A DNA stretch of 64,000 nucleotides from Acidimicrobiales bacterium (GCA_041394245.1 JAWKIR010000002.1:1550001-1614000); one strand, 5' to 3'. Positions 36,633 through 47,840 are shown, counted from the stretch's first letter. Made by a program: numbers and translations. The notes: a model not told the origin generated them from the letters alone.

Positions 36633-37465
36633 TGACGAGCGCTGATCCCTACGACGCCGCGAGGCAGGCGGCCGACGCGGTCCGCTCGGCCACACAGGTC
36701 GACAACCACGACGTCGCGATCGTGCTCGGCTCCGGCTGGGCCGGAGCGGCCGACCGGATCGGCACCGTACGCACCGACCTGGAGCTGTCGGCGCTTCCGG
36801 GCTTTCCGCCGCCCGCGGTCGCCGGTCATCGCAACCTGCTTCGCTCGATCAGCGCACACGGACGTGACGTCCTCGTGTTCGGGGGTCGATCACATCTCTA
36901 CGAAGGCCACCCCGCGTCGACGGTGGTGCACGGCATCCGCACCGCGGCGGCGGCCGGCTGTCGGACCGTGATCATCACCAACGCGGCCGGCGGGCTCGAC
37001 CCCACGTGGCCGGTCGGCACGCTCGTCCTCATCGAGGACCAGATCAACCTCACCGGCCATTCGCCGATGGTCGGACCGCCGCCGCCCGACGGGCAGCCGG
37101 GGCGTTTCTGTGACCTGACCGATGCCTACAGTCCGCGATTGCGAGCGGTCGCCCACGGCCTCGACGACCAGCTCGCCGACGGCATCTACGCAGGTCTCAT
37201 CGGAGGCAACTACGAGACCCCGGCAGAGATCCGGATGCTCGCGACCATGGGCGCCGACCTCGTCGGCATGTCGACCGTGCTCGAGACGATCGCCGCCCGC
37301 CATCTCGGCCTCGAGGTCCTCGGGATCTCGCTGGTCACCAACCTCGCCGCCGGCCTCTCACCGGCCGCTCTGGCCCACGAGGACGTCCTCGCGGCAGCAC
37401 GCGAAGCCGAGACGAGGGTGGTCGACCTCATCGGCGGCGTGCTCGCCGAGGCGTCCCCGACGTGA
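36632..37465 (+). CDS. Purine-nucleoside phosphorylase (trimeric type)
   Basis: 277 residues. VAIVLGSGWAG (phosphate site), RSHLYEGHP, IITNAAGGLDPTWPVGTLVLI, and NYETPAEIRMLATMGADLVG followed by GMSTVLETIAARH identify the PNP/MTAP superfamily; Glu-Thr in NYETPAE and Asn in VTNLAAG fit guanosine/inosine phosphorolysis. It releases ribose- or deoxyribose-1-phosphate, the substrate of the next gene, whose GTG overlaps this stop (GTGA). Confidence 0.92.
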   Translation: MTSADPYDAARQAADAVRSATQVDNHDVAIVLGSGWAGAADRIGTVRTDLELSALPGFPPPAVAGHRNLLRSISAHGRDVLVFGGRSHLYEGHPASTVVHGIRTAAAAGCRTVIITNAAGGLDPTWPVGTLVLIEDQINLTGHSPMVGPPPPDGQPGRFCDLTDAYSPRLRAVAHGLDDQLADGIYAGLIGGNYETPAEIRMLATMGADLVGMSTVLETIAARHLGLEVLGISLVTNLAAGLSPAALAHEDVLAAAREAETRVVDLIGGVLAEASPT

Positions 37466-39990
37466 CGACGCTCGAGACTGCCGATCCCGCGCAGCTGGCC
37501 CACCGTTGGCTCGAGGTCGATCCCGACGCGGCGACACGGACCGAAACCGAGCGACTGATCGACGCCGGCGGGCCCGAGCTCGCCGCGCGATTCGGCCGTC
37601 ACCTCGAGTTCGGCACGGCCGGTCTCCGCGCCCGCCTGGGTGCGGGCCCCAACCGCATGAATCGGGTGATCGTCCGGCTGGCCGCTGATGCGATCGCCCG
37701 TGAGATCGCGTCCGAACCCGATCCCCACGTCGTGATCGGGTTCGACGCCCGCCACGGCAGCTCGGTGTTCGCGACCGACACCGCCCGCGTGCTCCTGGCG
37801 CGCGGTGTGCGCTGCACGATCCTTCCCCGTCCACTGCCGACGCCGGTCCTCGCCCACACGGTGCGGCAGCTGGCGGCCTCGGCCGGTGTCATGGTGACGG
37901 CGAGCCACAACCCACGCGACGACAACGGCTACAAGGTCTACGGGCGGGGCGGCGCGCTGCTGAGTGGTCCGGCCGAGGCACGGATCGCCGCGAGCATGCG
38001 CACCACTCCCCTGCTCGACAATCTCGACCTCGTCTCCGAGGCCGACTCTCGGCTCGTCGCCGGATCCGACCAGCTCGTCGACGGCTATGTGGACACGATC
38101 CTGACCACGCTCGACCCGTCGGGGTCCCGTCACGCCCGTGCGGTCCACACCGCGCTGCACGGGGTGGGCACCGAGGTGCTCACCCGGGCGTTCGCCGCGG
38201 CGGGCTTCCCGGCCCCCGTGACGGTCCCGTCGCAGGCCGAGCCCGATCCCGACTTCCCGACCACACCGTTCCCCAATCCCGAGGAGCCCGGCACGCTCGA
38301 CCTGGTGTTCGCACTGGGCGACGAGGTCGGGGCGGATCTCGCCCTCGCCAACGACCCCGACGCCGACCGTCTCGCGGTGGCGGTCCCGACGGCGACGGGT
38401 TGGCAGCTGTTGAGCGGCGACGATGTCGGTTGCCTGCTCACCGACCACCTCCTGCGACGACCATCCGATGACGCGCGGACACCGCTGGTCGTGACCACGG
38501 TGACGTCGTCTCGCCTTTCGGAGCAGATCGCCCGTGCGCACGGCGCCGATCACGTCGAGACGCTGACGGGCTTCAAGTGGATCATGAACGCGGCGGAGGC
38601 CAGGCCCGGTCACCGCCTCGTCTGCGGCTACGAAGAAGCACTGGGGTATGCCGTCAACGAGGGTGTTCCCGACAAGGACGGGGTGAGCGCGGCACTGGCC
38701 ATCACCGAACTCGCAGGCGAGCTCAAGGACCGGGGTCTGACGTTGCTCGACCGCCTCGACGACCTGCACCGTGCCCATGGCGTGCACGTGACGGGCCAAC
38801 GCTCGATCCGTTTCGAGACCCGACCGACGGGACCGAGCGCGCAGGAGGCGGCGATGCAGCACCTCCGTAGCGATCCACCGACCAGAATCGGCGGTCTCGA
38901 CGTGGCTGCCATCCACGACCTGGCCGACGGGGCGACCGGACTCCCGCCGACGAACGGTCTGGTGATCGAGCTCGCAGCGACCCGCCTCGTCATCCGGCCG
39001 AGCGGCACCGAACCGAAGATGAAGGTCTACGGCGAGGTGGTGGCCGAAACCGACGACGACGCCGACGTCGCCACGACGCGTGCGTCGGCCCGAGCGCAGC
39101 TCCGGAGGGTCCTCGACGCCGCCGTTCGACTCGTCTGCGCGTTCGACGCCGACCCGGCGACCGCGCCGAGCGAGCCCCGACCGGAGATCGACCGCGTGTT
39201 CTCGGCCGCGTCCGCGGGGCGGTCGCGCCGCGACGACCTGGCGTTGGTCGTCCGCTGTATCGACCTCACCACGCTCGAGGGCGACGACACCGCCGCTCGC
39301 GTCCGGACACTGTGCGCGCAGGCCCGCCGACCCGATGCCGCCGACCCCGCCCTCGGGCCGGTCGCGGCCGTGTGCGTCTATCCGGAACTCGTGCCGCTCG
39401 CCGCCGAACTCCTGCGAGGCACACCCGTCGGCGTGGCCAGCGTCGCCGGGGCGTTTCCCGCCGGCCTGTCCTCGTTGGCGGTCCGCCTCGCCGACATCGC
39501 CGATGCCGTCGGCCGCGGGGCCGACGAAGTCGACATCGTGATCAACCGATCGGCGCTCCTCGAAGGCCGCAACGACGTCGTCGCCGCCGAGCTGGAGGCC
39601 TCACGCGGGGCCGCGGGCACGGCGCACCTGAAGGTGATTCTCGAGGTCGGCGAGCTCGACGAACGCCGCATCACGACGGCCGCCCATCTCGCGATGAACG
39701 CGGGCGCCGACTTCATCAAGACATCGACCGGCAAGACCGGCGTGAACGCGACGCCGCGCAGTGTGTGGACCATGGCCGAGGCCATCAGATCCCACGCCGA
39801 GGAGACGGGGCGACGCGTCGGCCTGAAGATCGCCGGCGGCGTTCGGACGGCCGACGACGCGCTCGGCTACGTCAACATCGCCCGATCGGTACTCGGCGAG
39901 GACTGGCTCACGCCCGAGCTCCTCCGTTTCGGTGCCTCCAGCCTGCTCGACGCGGTGGTCGCCGAGCTGGACGCGACCCGGGGCTCGGCC

Positions 39991-40002
<12 letters not shown>
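37462..40002 (+). CDS. Phosphopentomutase (PGM/PMM family) fused to deoxyribose-phosphate aldolase
   Basis: 846 residues in one uninterrupted frame. Residues 1 to about 555 are an alpha-D-phosphohexomutase-type enzyme with all four signatures: Ser148 in VTASHNPRDDNGYK, the metal loop DPDADR at 298-303, GYEE at 389-392 and RPSGTEP at 512-518. Residues from about 590 to 845 are DeoC: Asp691 (EVDIVIN), Schiff-base Lys753 (DFIKTSTGK) and Lys789 (GLKIAGGVRT) are all present. The linker holds about 35 residues rich in Ala, Pro, Arg and Asp. The two halves would convert deoxyribose-1-P to deoxyribose-5-P and then to glyceraldehyde-3-P plus acetaldehyde, following directly on PNP upstream and thymidine phosphorylase convergent downstream. 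I see no internal start suggesting two proteins. Confidence 0.92.
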
Positions 40003-41264
<1,262 letters not shown>

Positions 41265-41268
<4 letters not shown>

Positions 41269-41693
41269 GGGCCCTCGTCCCGGCGGGAGGCGAGCTCCGC
41301 CGCATCGAAGGCGCCCGGCAGCAGGTCGCCCAGCGAGACCGGCTGGGGCGCCGCGTCGATGAGCATCGACGGGCCGCCGTGGTCGAGCAGCAGCTGACGG
41401 CAGCGCCCGCACGGGGCCAGCGGTTCGCCGTCGCCGCCCACCACCGCGACGGCGACGAGCGCACTCGCACCCGAGCGCCGCAGGGCCGACACCAGTCCGC
41501 ATTCCGCGCAGAGCGTGAGCCCGTAGGAGGCGTTCTCCACATTGCAGCCGCTGACGACGTCGCCGTCGGGCGTCAACCCGGCCGCACCGACGTGGAGGCC
41601 GCTGTACGGGGCGTAGGCCGTCTCGGCGGCGGCGCGGGCGGCCGCCCGGAGCGTGGGCCAGTCAGGGTTCGGGGGATTCGCCGTGTCTGTCAT
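41265..41693 (-). CDS. cdd: Cytidine deaminase
   Basis: 142 residues, the size of homotetrameric enzymes. CNVENASYGLTLCAECG contains the zinc Cys and catalytic Glu (C-A-E), and PCGRCRQLL supplies the other two zinc Cys. Deaminates (deoxy)cytidine to (deoxy)uridine, the substrate for the coupled phosphorylase downstream. GGAG lies 5 bp before the ATG. A 45-bp gap separates it from the upstream acyl-CoA dehydrogenase gene. Confidence 0.95.
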
Positions 41694-41738
41694 CGGAGCT
41701 CCGATCGTCGGTGGTCAACTCATCGCCGGGAACCGGTG

Positions 41739-42881
41739 TCAGCGCGACCGTGGCAGGCCGAGGTGACGCTCGGCGATGTTGTTGCGATTGATCTCGCTGG
41801 TGCCGCCCTGCAGCGTCATCGGGATCGAGTGGCGGACGTCGTAGTCGATCCATCCGTCGGCCGCCGCGCCCTCGGCCCCCAGGCCGAGGAGCCCTTCGGG
41901 CCCGGCGGCGGCCTGCGCCCAGCGGGCGTGGCGCTGGTAGGCCTCGGTGGCGAAGATCTTGGCCATCGATCCCTCGGTGCCGGGCGGACGTCCGGTGGCC
42001 GCCGTCCACACGGTGCGCTGGGTGAGGAGCTCGGCGACCTGCGCGTCGATCGCGATCTGCGCCATGCGCTCGCGGTGCAGCGGATCATCGATCCGGCCGT
42101 TGTCGAGCGCCCAGCGATGGAACCGCCGCAGGAGCGGGGTGAGGTAGCCGGTGCTCGCCATGCCCCGTTCGAAACCGAGCATCAACGACATCACGGTCCA
42201 GCCCTGGTTCACCTCGCCGACCACGGCCTCGGCGCCGACTCTCACCTCGTCGTAGAACGTGGCGTTCGATCGCTCGGTGCTGACCGTCCAGATCGGATCG
42301 ATCGTGATGCCGGGCCGGTCCATCGGGATGATGAACACCGTGAAGCCGCCGTGCCGGCTGCCCTCGCCGTCGGTGCGAGCCAGGAGGAACACCCAGTCGG
42401 CGATGTGGGCCATCGTCGTCCACATCTTGGCGCCGGTGATCACCCACTCACCGGTGTCGTCGTCGTGCACGGCCTTCGTGGTGATCGCCGGCAGGTCACT
42501 GCCCCCCTGCGGTTCGGTGAGACCGAAGCACACGAGTTCCTCACCCGAGAGCAGGCCCGCCAGGGCCGTCTGCTTCTGGGTCTCGGTTCCGACGGCGTCG
42601 AGCACGCCGGCGATCACGAGCGACATGCCGACCGAATCGAAGGGTGCTCCCGCAGTCTCGGCCTCGCTGGACAGGAGCCACATCGCGAGCGGGTCCTTGC
42701 CGGCTCCGGGCATGGCCCGCGCCAGGATCCCGGCTCGGCCGAGTGCGACGGCGAGGGGCGCGCAATGGTTCGTGCCGGTGCGATGGCTCTCCTCGATGGC
42801 GTCGTCGTCGACGTATTCGTCGATCAACGCCCGGATCTCGGTTCGCAGCACCTCGTGTTCGTCCGGCAGCCGGAAGTCCAT
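41739..42881 (-). CDS. Acyl-CoA dehydrogenase (catalytic-type subunit)
   Basis: 380 residues from ATG 42881. FGLTEPQGGSDLPAITTKAV, WVITGAKMWTTMAHIADWVF and the FAD-binding C-terminal RHSIPMTLQGGTSEINRNNIAERHLG (split into conserved blocks) are full-length acyl-CoA dehydrogenase features. It starts 1 bp after the stop of a shorter dehydrogenase. The pair resembles the alpha/beta heterotetrameric acyl-CoA dehydrogenases known from actinobacterial sterol catabolism. Confidence 0.9.
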   Translation of the reverse strand: MDFRLPDEHEVLRTEIRALIDEYVDDDAIEESHRTGTNHCAPLAVALGRAGILARAMPGAGKDPLAMWLLSSEAETAGAPFDSVGMSLVIAGVLDAVGTETQKQTALAGLLSGEELVCFGLTEPQGGSDLPAITTKAVHDDDTGEWVITGAKMWTTMAHIADWVFLLARTDGEGSRHGGFTVFIIPMDRPGITIDPIWTVSTERSNATFYDEVRVGAEAVVGEVNQGWTVMSLMLGFERGMASTGYLTPLLRRFHRWALDNGRIDDPLHRERMAQIAIDAQVAELLTQRTVWTAATGRPPGTEGSMAKIFATEAYQRHARWAQAAAGPEGLLGLGAEGAAADGWIDYDVRHSIPMTLQGGTSEINRNNIAERHLGLPRSR

Positions 42882-42882
42882 G

Positions 42883-43920
42883 TCAGCCTTCTCCCCCGGT
42901 GGTGCCCCACAGCAGGTCGGCGATCCGCAATCGTTCGCGGGCGGGGTCGCCGAGGATGTTGGCCCAGCCCCGCGCCCGACGGAAGTAGAGCTGGATGTCG
43001 TACTCGAGGGAGAAGCCGTAGCCCCCGTGATAGTGCAGGGACCGATCGGAGCTGACCGCAGCTGCCTCACCGGCCTGGACCAACGCCATCGCTGCGAGCG
43101 GGGCGAACTCGGTGACGTTGCCTTCGTCCATGTCGATCAGGCCACGGCCACCCGTCAGCCCCTCGTCGTGGGCCCACGCCGCCTTGTGGACGAGGAACCG
43201 GGCACCGTCGATGAGGGGTGGGAGGTCGGCGAGCCCGTGTTGGACCGACTGGAACGAGCCGACCAGGCGGCCGAACTGCTCGCGTTCCATGACGTAGTCG
43301 ACCCCGATCGCCATCGCCCGGTCCGCCACGCCGATGAGGGCCGACGCGGTGAGGACCCGCCAGCGGTCGAGCAGCATGTCGTGATCCGATGCCGGACCGA
43401 GCACGACCCGTTCGCCGTCGCGGGCGGAACGATCGGCGATCGGCGCCGATGCGTGGTTGGCCGGTGCGTCCATCGGCGGCGGTGACGCCACGGCCACCAG
43501 CTCGTCGCCGTCGACGCCCACGACCCAGTCGGCCACCGCTCCCCCGGGTACGAGCCGCCACACACCGTCGACGGCGGGACGCACCGCGAGCCCGGCGAGG
43601 TGCGAACCGTCGACGACTTCGGCGACGGGATGGGCGATCGACGCGACCCAGTGCTCGATGAGCGGCACCGGGGCGAGGGCGGCACCCATGGTCTCGGCGA
43701 CCACCGCGAGCGCACCGAGGTCGGCCCCGCCACCGCCGGCCGATTCCGGGGCCGCCATGGACGGCGCCTCCATGTCGCGGAGCTTCGACCAGAGTTGCGG
43801 GTCGAACCCGAGGGGCTCGGCCGCCCGCACGACCTCGACGGGAGACTCGTTGGCGAAGAAGCCACCGAACGCGTCGGCGATGGCGTCCTGGTCGGGCGAG
43901 AGGGCGAAGTCGAGCGCCAT
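42883..43920 (-). CDS. Acyl-CoA dehydrogenase-like partner subunit
   Basis: 345 residues. It has the N-terminal helical domain (LSPDQDAIADAFGGFFANES) and the C-terminal domain with GRLVGSFQSVQHGLADLPP and LHYHGGYGFSLEYDIQLYFRRA, but the middle beta-domain is degenerate. In sterol-type heterotetramers such short partners complete the FAD site without the catalytic Glu. Nine bp separate it from the upstream hydrolase gene. Confidence 0.85.
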   Translation of the reverse strand: MALDFALSPDQDAIADAFGGFFANESPVEVVRAAEPLGFDPQLWSKLRDMEAPSMAAPESAGGGGADLGALAVVAETMGAALAPVPLIEHWVASIAHPVAEVVDGSHLAGLAVRPAVDGVWRLVPGGAVADWVVGVDGDELVAVASPPPMDAPANHASAPIADRSARDGERVVLGPASDHDMLLDRWRVLTASALIGVADRAMAIGVDYVMEREQFGRLVGSFQSVQHGLADLPPLIDGARFLVHKAAWAHDEGLTGGRGLIDMDEGNVTEFAPLAAMALVQAGEAAAVSSDRSLHYHGGYGFSLEYDIQLYFRRARGWANILGDPARERLRIADLLWGTTGGEG

Positions 43921-43929
43921 GGCGTGCCG

Positions 43930-44844
43930 CTACCCCGCGTCGGCGCCGAAGACGAAGTCCTCGATCAGCCCGGCCAGCTCGATCGGCGTATCGCCCTGCA
44001 CGCTGTGACCGGCGTCGGCCACCCGTTCGATCCGAGCCGAAGGACAACGCCGGAGGAGTTCCGCCTCGTCCGCGTCGTCGACCACCGACTGCTCGCGCAT
44101 CCCTCGCACCAGCATGAGCGGCGCGGTGAGCTCGGAGATGATGTCCCACAGCCGGGCGAACTGGGGGAAGCCGTTGGCCTCGGTGCCCCGGAACCGGGCG
44201 TAGCGCCAGACCCATCCGCCGTCGGGGCGCTGCTCGGCGTTGTGGAGGATCCCCCGCCGCAGCGACTCGACCGTGCGGGTCGGGTTGAACTCGATGGTGC
44301 GCTTCAGCAACTCCTCGAAGCTCGGGAACGACTCGGGCCCGTTGACGAACGCGGTGATCTGCTCCGCCTTCTTCTCGTCGACACCGGGGGTCACGTCGAC
44401 CAGCACGAGCTTGCGCACGAGTTCCGGCGCGTGGTCGGCCAGCGCCAGCCCGGTGAGACCGCCGAGCGACATGCCGACGACCGCCGCGGCGTTCGGTGCG
44501 AGGGTCCGCACGACCTCGGCGAGGTCCTCGGCGTTGCGGTTCGTGTCGTGGGTGGCATCGGCGGGCGGGCCGCTGTGGCCGTGACCGGGAAGGTCGATGC
44601 AGACGAGCGGGCGGTCGAGCGCCAGCGCAACGGTGTCCCACGTGTGGGCGTTCTGTGCGCCTCCGTGGAGGAACACCAGCTCGGGTTCGGTATCGCCCCA
44701 AACGAGAGCGCTCAGGTGGCGGCCGTCACCGAAGTCGATGTTCTCCCGGCGCACCGTGGGCGGCCCGTCGTAGGGGATGCCGTACTCGGCGGCGTTCTCG
44801 TGGAACAACCCGAACTCGTCGTACTCGACCATCTCGACTGCCAT
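43930..44844 (-). CDS. Alpha/beta-hydrolase
   Basis: 304 residues. LVFLHGGAQNAHTWD is the oxyanion segment, VVGMSLGGLTGLALAD holds the nucleophile Ser in G-M-S-L-G-G, and DAGHSVQGD gives the catalytic His. No substrate can be assigned; C-C bond hydrolases and epoxide or ester hydrolases share these motifs. It opens the hydrolase-ACAD-ACAD-cdd-deoA run. ATG 44844 is favoured over the adjacent GTG 44847 because TAGGGT lies 6 bp upstream of it. Confidence 0.87.
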   Translation of the reverse strand: MAVEMVEYDEFGLFHENAAEYGIPYDGPPTVRRENIDFGDGRHLSALVWGDTEPELVFLHGGAQNAHTWDTVALALDRPLVCIDLPGHGHSGPPADATHDTNRNAEDLAEVVRTLAPNAAAVVGMSLGGLTGLALADHAPELVRKLVLVDVTPGVDEKKAEQITAFVNGPESFPSFEELLKRTIEFNPTRTVESLRRGILHNAEQRPDGGWVWRYARFRGTEANGFPQFARLWDIISELTAPLMLVRGMREQSVVDDADEAELLRRCPSARIERVADAGHSVQGDTPIELAGLIEDFVFGADAG

Positions 44845-44850
44845 CACGAG

Positions 44851-44856
44851 ACCCTA
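44851..44856 (-). promoter_or_regulatory. -10 box of the hydrolase operon
   Basis: TAGGGT on the - strand, 6 bp before the ATG at 44844; leaderless type. Confidence 0.5.
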
Positions 44857-44985
44857 GCCATCGGGCCCGACCCGTCTCACACCGAGACCCTCAGCGATCC
44901 ACGATGATCGGATCGCCGACAACGGAGATCGAGTCCGGGGTGGCGGGTTCGCCGACGAGCCCGTTCGCGCCGAGAATGGCCGGGT

Positions 44986-46125
44986 ATGGCCACGCCACCG
45001 TCGATCGCCGAACTCCGCACGGACCTCGTCGCATGGCTCGACGCCCATGCGGCCGAGATCGCACCGTCCTACGCAGGGGCCGGCACGCTCCCCGAGCAGA
45101 TGGGCCAGCTCGCCCGGGTGAAGGCACTGTTGTGGGATGCCGGGTTCATGGGCTGGGGCTGGCCGGAGCGGGTCGGTGGCAGGGGTGGACCGGCATCGCT
45201 GCGGGCGGTCGTCGGCGAGGAGGTCGTCGAGCGAGATCTCGTCGTGTCGGGCTTCTTCTCGATGACCGAGACGCTGGCGCCCACCCTGATCGAGTTCGCG
45301 CCCGACGCGCTCGCCGCCGAGTTCGTGCCGCGGCTGCTGTCGGGCCGCGAGATGTGGTGCCAGGGCTTCTCCGAGCCGGCGACCGGATCCGATCTCGCCG
45401 CGTTGACCTGTCGGGCCCGTGCCGACGGCGACACCTGGGTCGTCAACGGTCAGAAGGTGTGGACCTCGCTGTCGCAGTTCTCCGAGCGGTGCCTGCTCCT
45501 CACCCGCACCGGCGAACCCGAGTCGCGGCACCGAGGCATCACCGCACTGTTCGTCGACATGGACACGCCGGGCATCACCGTCCGACCGCTGGCGATCATG
45601 AGCGGCTCCGACGAGTTCGCCGAGGTCTTCTTCGACGACGTCGTCGTGCCCGACACCCGCCGGGTCGGCGCGGTCGACGGGGGCTGGGCGGTCGCCATGG
45701 CGCTGCTTCCCTTCGAGCGCTCCACCGCGTTCTGGCACCGCACCGCGTTCTTGCAGTCGCGGCTCCAGGCGGTGGTCGCCGACGCCCCCGACGACGAGCA
45801 CAGCGCCGCCATCCTCGGCGAGGCCTTCGCCCAACTGCACGCCCTTCGGTGCCGTTCTCGTGCGACGGTGCGGCGCTTCGATGCCGGGGAGCCGCTCGGA
45901 CCGGAGACCTCCGTCGACAAGATCCTGGTCGCGACGGCCGAACAGAAGATCTTCGATGTCGGCCGGGAACTGGTTCCGGGCCGACTCGCGCTCCCCGACG
46001 GTCCCGACGATCTGCGGTGGCACGACGAGTTCCTCTACTCCCGCGCCGCCTCCATCTACGGCGGGACGGGCGAGATCCAACGCAACATCATCGCCCGCCG
46101 CCTCCTCGATCTCGGAGACGAGTGA
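44986..46125 (+). CDS. Acyl-CoA dehydrogenase (catalytic-type subunit)
   Basis: 379 residues. CQGFSEPATGSDLAALTCRA, WVVNGQKVWTSLSQFSERCL, and the terminal YSRAASIYGGTGEIQRNIIARRLL are conserved FAD- and substrate-binding segments of acyl-CoA dehydrogenases. A weak -10 (GAGAAT, 8 bp before the ATG) may start transcription. The stop overlaps the ATG of the partner gene (TGATG). Confidence 0.9.
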   Translation: MATPPSIAELRTDLVAWLDAHAAEIAPSYAGAGTLPEQMGQLARVKALLWDAGFMGWGWPERVGGRGGPASLRAVVGEEVVERDLVVSGFFSMTETLAPTLIEFAPDALAAEFVPRLLSGREMWCQGFSEPATGSDLAALTCRARADGDTWVVNGQKVWTSLSQFSERCLLLTRTGEPESRHRGITALFVDMDTPGITVRPLAIMSGSDEFAEVFFDDVVVPDTRRVGAVDGGWAVAMALLPFERSTAFWHRTAFLQSRLQAVVADAPDDEHSAAILGEAFAQLHALRCRSRATVRRFDAGEPLGPETSVDKILVATAEQKIFDVGRELVPGRLALPDGPDDLRWHDEFLYSRAASIYGGTGEIQRNIIARRLLDLGDE

Positions 46126-47051
46126 TGGACACCGACGACCGCGACCTGCTCGCCGAGAGCGTTGCCGCCGCCCTCCACGCCGAGGCGACCCCTGCCGCCA
46201 ACGACGCTGCGCTGATGGCACTCGGCTGGCACGAGATGCTCGCCGCCGAACCGATCGATGCAGTCGCCGTGGTCTTCGACCGACTGGGCCGGGTGGCGGC
46301 CCGCTCGACCGTGCTCGACGACGTCGTCGGCGCCGCGCTCGGCCTGACCCCCGGCGAGGTGATCATTCATCCCGCCTGGGGTTCGAGCGAAGCCACGGAT
46401 CGCGACGCGACCAGGATCGAGGGGGTCGCCGGGTCCCGCATCGGTGCCGCTCGTACCGCGCGAGTGCTCTGCCGCGGCGGAATCGGCACCGTGGCGACCG
46501 ACCGTCTCGACGTCGCCCATCCGATCACGGACCGCGAACTCGCGCGGGTCTCGATCCAGGGTCCGCTCGACGATGTCGTGCCGCTCGATCCGGCCGCGAT
46601 CGAGGCAGCGGTGCGTGCCGCCCGCCACGCCCTCGCCCACCAACTCCACGGCCTGTCGGCGGGCATGCTGACGCTCGCCCACCTCCATGCGCTCGATCGT
46701 GTGCAGTTCGGGAGGCCGATCGCCTCCTTTCAGGCCGTGCGCCACCGGCTGGCCGAGACCCACGTCGCGACCGAAGCCGCCGCCGGGGCGCTCGGGGCCG
46801 CCGACGAGGAACCCACGACCCTGATGGTCGACCTGGCCAGAGTCCTCGCCGGACGGGCGGCGATCGACGCCGGTCGCCACTGCCAGCAGGTTCTCGCCGG
46901 CATCGGCTTCACCCGCGACCACGCCTTCCATCGATTCCTCTTCGCGACGATCGAGCTGGACGGGCTCTACGGCACGACCGCAGGGTTGACCCGGCAGCTC
47001 GGGCGCGGACTGCTCGTCGACCGGAGGGTTCGCCGCGCCGTCGAACTCTGA
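46125..47051 (+). CDS. Acyl-CoA dehydrogenase-like partner subunit
   Basis: 308 residues, short and diverged. The recognisable C-terminal domain has LHALDRVQFGRPIASFQAVRH and a helical bundle ending QVLAGIGFTRDHAFHRFLF. The middle domain is reduced and the canonical catalytic segment is absent. With the coupled full-length gene upstream it probably forms a heteromer. The stop lies inside a perfect palindrome shared with the convergent gene. Confidence 0.8.
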   Translation: MDTDDRDLLAESVAAALHAEATPAANDAALMALGWHEMLAAEPIDAVAVVFDRLGRVAARSTVLDDVVGAALGLTPGEVIIHPAWGSSEATDRDATRIEGVAGSRIGAARTARVLCRGGIGTVATDRLDVAHPITDRELARVSIQGPLDDVVPLDPAAIEAAVRAARHALAHQLHGLSAGMLTLAHLHALDRVQFGRPIASFQAVRHRLAETHVATEAAAGALGAADEEPTTLMVDLARVLAGRAAIDAGRHCQQVLAGIGFTRDHAFHRFLFATIELDGLYGTTAGLTRQLGRGLLVDRRVRRAVEL

Positions 47052-47074
47052 CCGGCGACGCGTGTCGCCGGTCA
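47049..47074. terminator. Perfect 26-bp palindrome spanning both convergent stop codons
   Basis: Arms of 11 bp (TGACCGGCGAC and its exact complement) flank a 4-nt loop GCGT. The left arm begins with the TGA of the + gene and the right arm ends with the TGA of the - gene. Likely a symmetric bidirectional terminator. Confidence 0.6.
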
Positions 47075-47827
47075 GGCCCGGGATCGGGGCCGGCTGCCGT
47101 GGACGGCGGCGACCGTGCCGACCGCGCACATCCCCAGGCCCAGCCAGGCGAGGGCCAGGAGCCCGGTACCGGCGCCGGTGATCGCCAACTGGCCCGGCGG
47201 GAGATCGACCGACGATGTCGATCCCGGCGGGAGCGATGTCGTCGGCCCCGCGACCTGGATGGTGGTCGTGGTGGGTTCGAGCGTCGTCGAAGACGGAGCC
47301 GTCGTCGTGGTGCTGGTCGTCGTCGAGGTCGACGTCGGGCCGACGGTCGTCGTGGTGGTGGTGGTCGTGCTCGTGCTCGTGGTGGTGGTCGTCGTGCTCG
47401 TCGTGGTGGGTGGCTCGATCTCACACTCGATCGAGATCAGGAACCCGCCGCTGGAGACCCCATCCGGACCGAGCCGAACGAACACGTCGATCCGCTCCGG
47501 CAGCTCGGCGATCTCGCTGAAGGTGTAGCGAATGTCGCGTTCGTCCTCGAAGTTGGCGAGGACCCGCGTCTGATCCCCGAGCCGTATCACGAGGTCGTTG
47601 CCCACGTGGACCGACTCCTGGTTGACCGTCTCTCCGGTCATCTCGCACGAGACGCCGACGAGTTCCGCCGGCACGTCGGCGCCGCCCACGAGGATCTCGT
47701 CGCCCTCCCTGCCGTAGATCACCTCGTCGATCGGGATCGAGATCAGCTCGTTCGCGCCCGCCGGGATCGCCAGGAGCAACACGAACAAGGCACCCAGCCC
47801 GAGCCATACACCCGCCACTCGCGTCAT
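47072..47827 (-). CDS. Cell-wall-anchored Thr-rich surface protein (LAxTG sorting signal)
   Basis: 251 residues from ATG 47827. Signal peptide (ALFVLLLAIPAGA), a folded domain of about 125 residues with two Cys, a Thr-rich stalk of about 60 residues, then LAITG followed by a hydrophobic helix and the basic tail SRPRSRA. LAxTG is the class E sortase signal of high-G+C actinobacteria, so the protein is probably linked to peptidoglycan. No sortase gene is nearby and the folded domain is unfamiliar. TACCGT lies 7 bp before the start. Confidence 0.75.
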   Translation of the reverse strand: MTRVAGVWLGLGALFVLLLAIPAGANELISIPIDEVIYGREGDEILVGGADVPAELVGVSCEMTGETVNQESVHVGNDLVIRLGDQTRVLANFEDERDIRYTFSEIAELPERIDVFVRLGPDGVSSGGFLISIECEIEPPTTTSTTTTTTSTSTTTTTTTTVGPTSTSTTTSTTTTAPSSTTLEPTTTTIQVAGPTTSLPPGSTSSVDLPPGQLAITGAGTGLLALAWLGLGMCAVGTVAAVHGSRPRSRA

Positions 47828-47834
47828 GGCGACA

Positions 47835-47840
47835 ACGGTA
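47835..47840 (-). promoter_or_regulatory. -10 box of the wall-anchored protein gene
   Basis: TACCGT on the - strand, 7 bp before the ATG; leaderless type. Confidence 0.45.

Noticed and set aside
34608..36695. 695-residue reading of the isochorismatase-like gene
   Set aside because: Everything before GTG 35288 is antisense to a clear acyl-CoA dehydrogenase.
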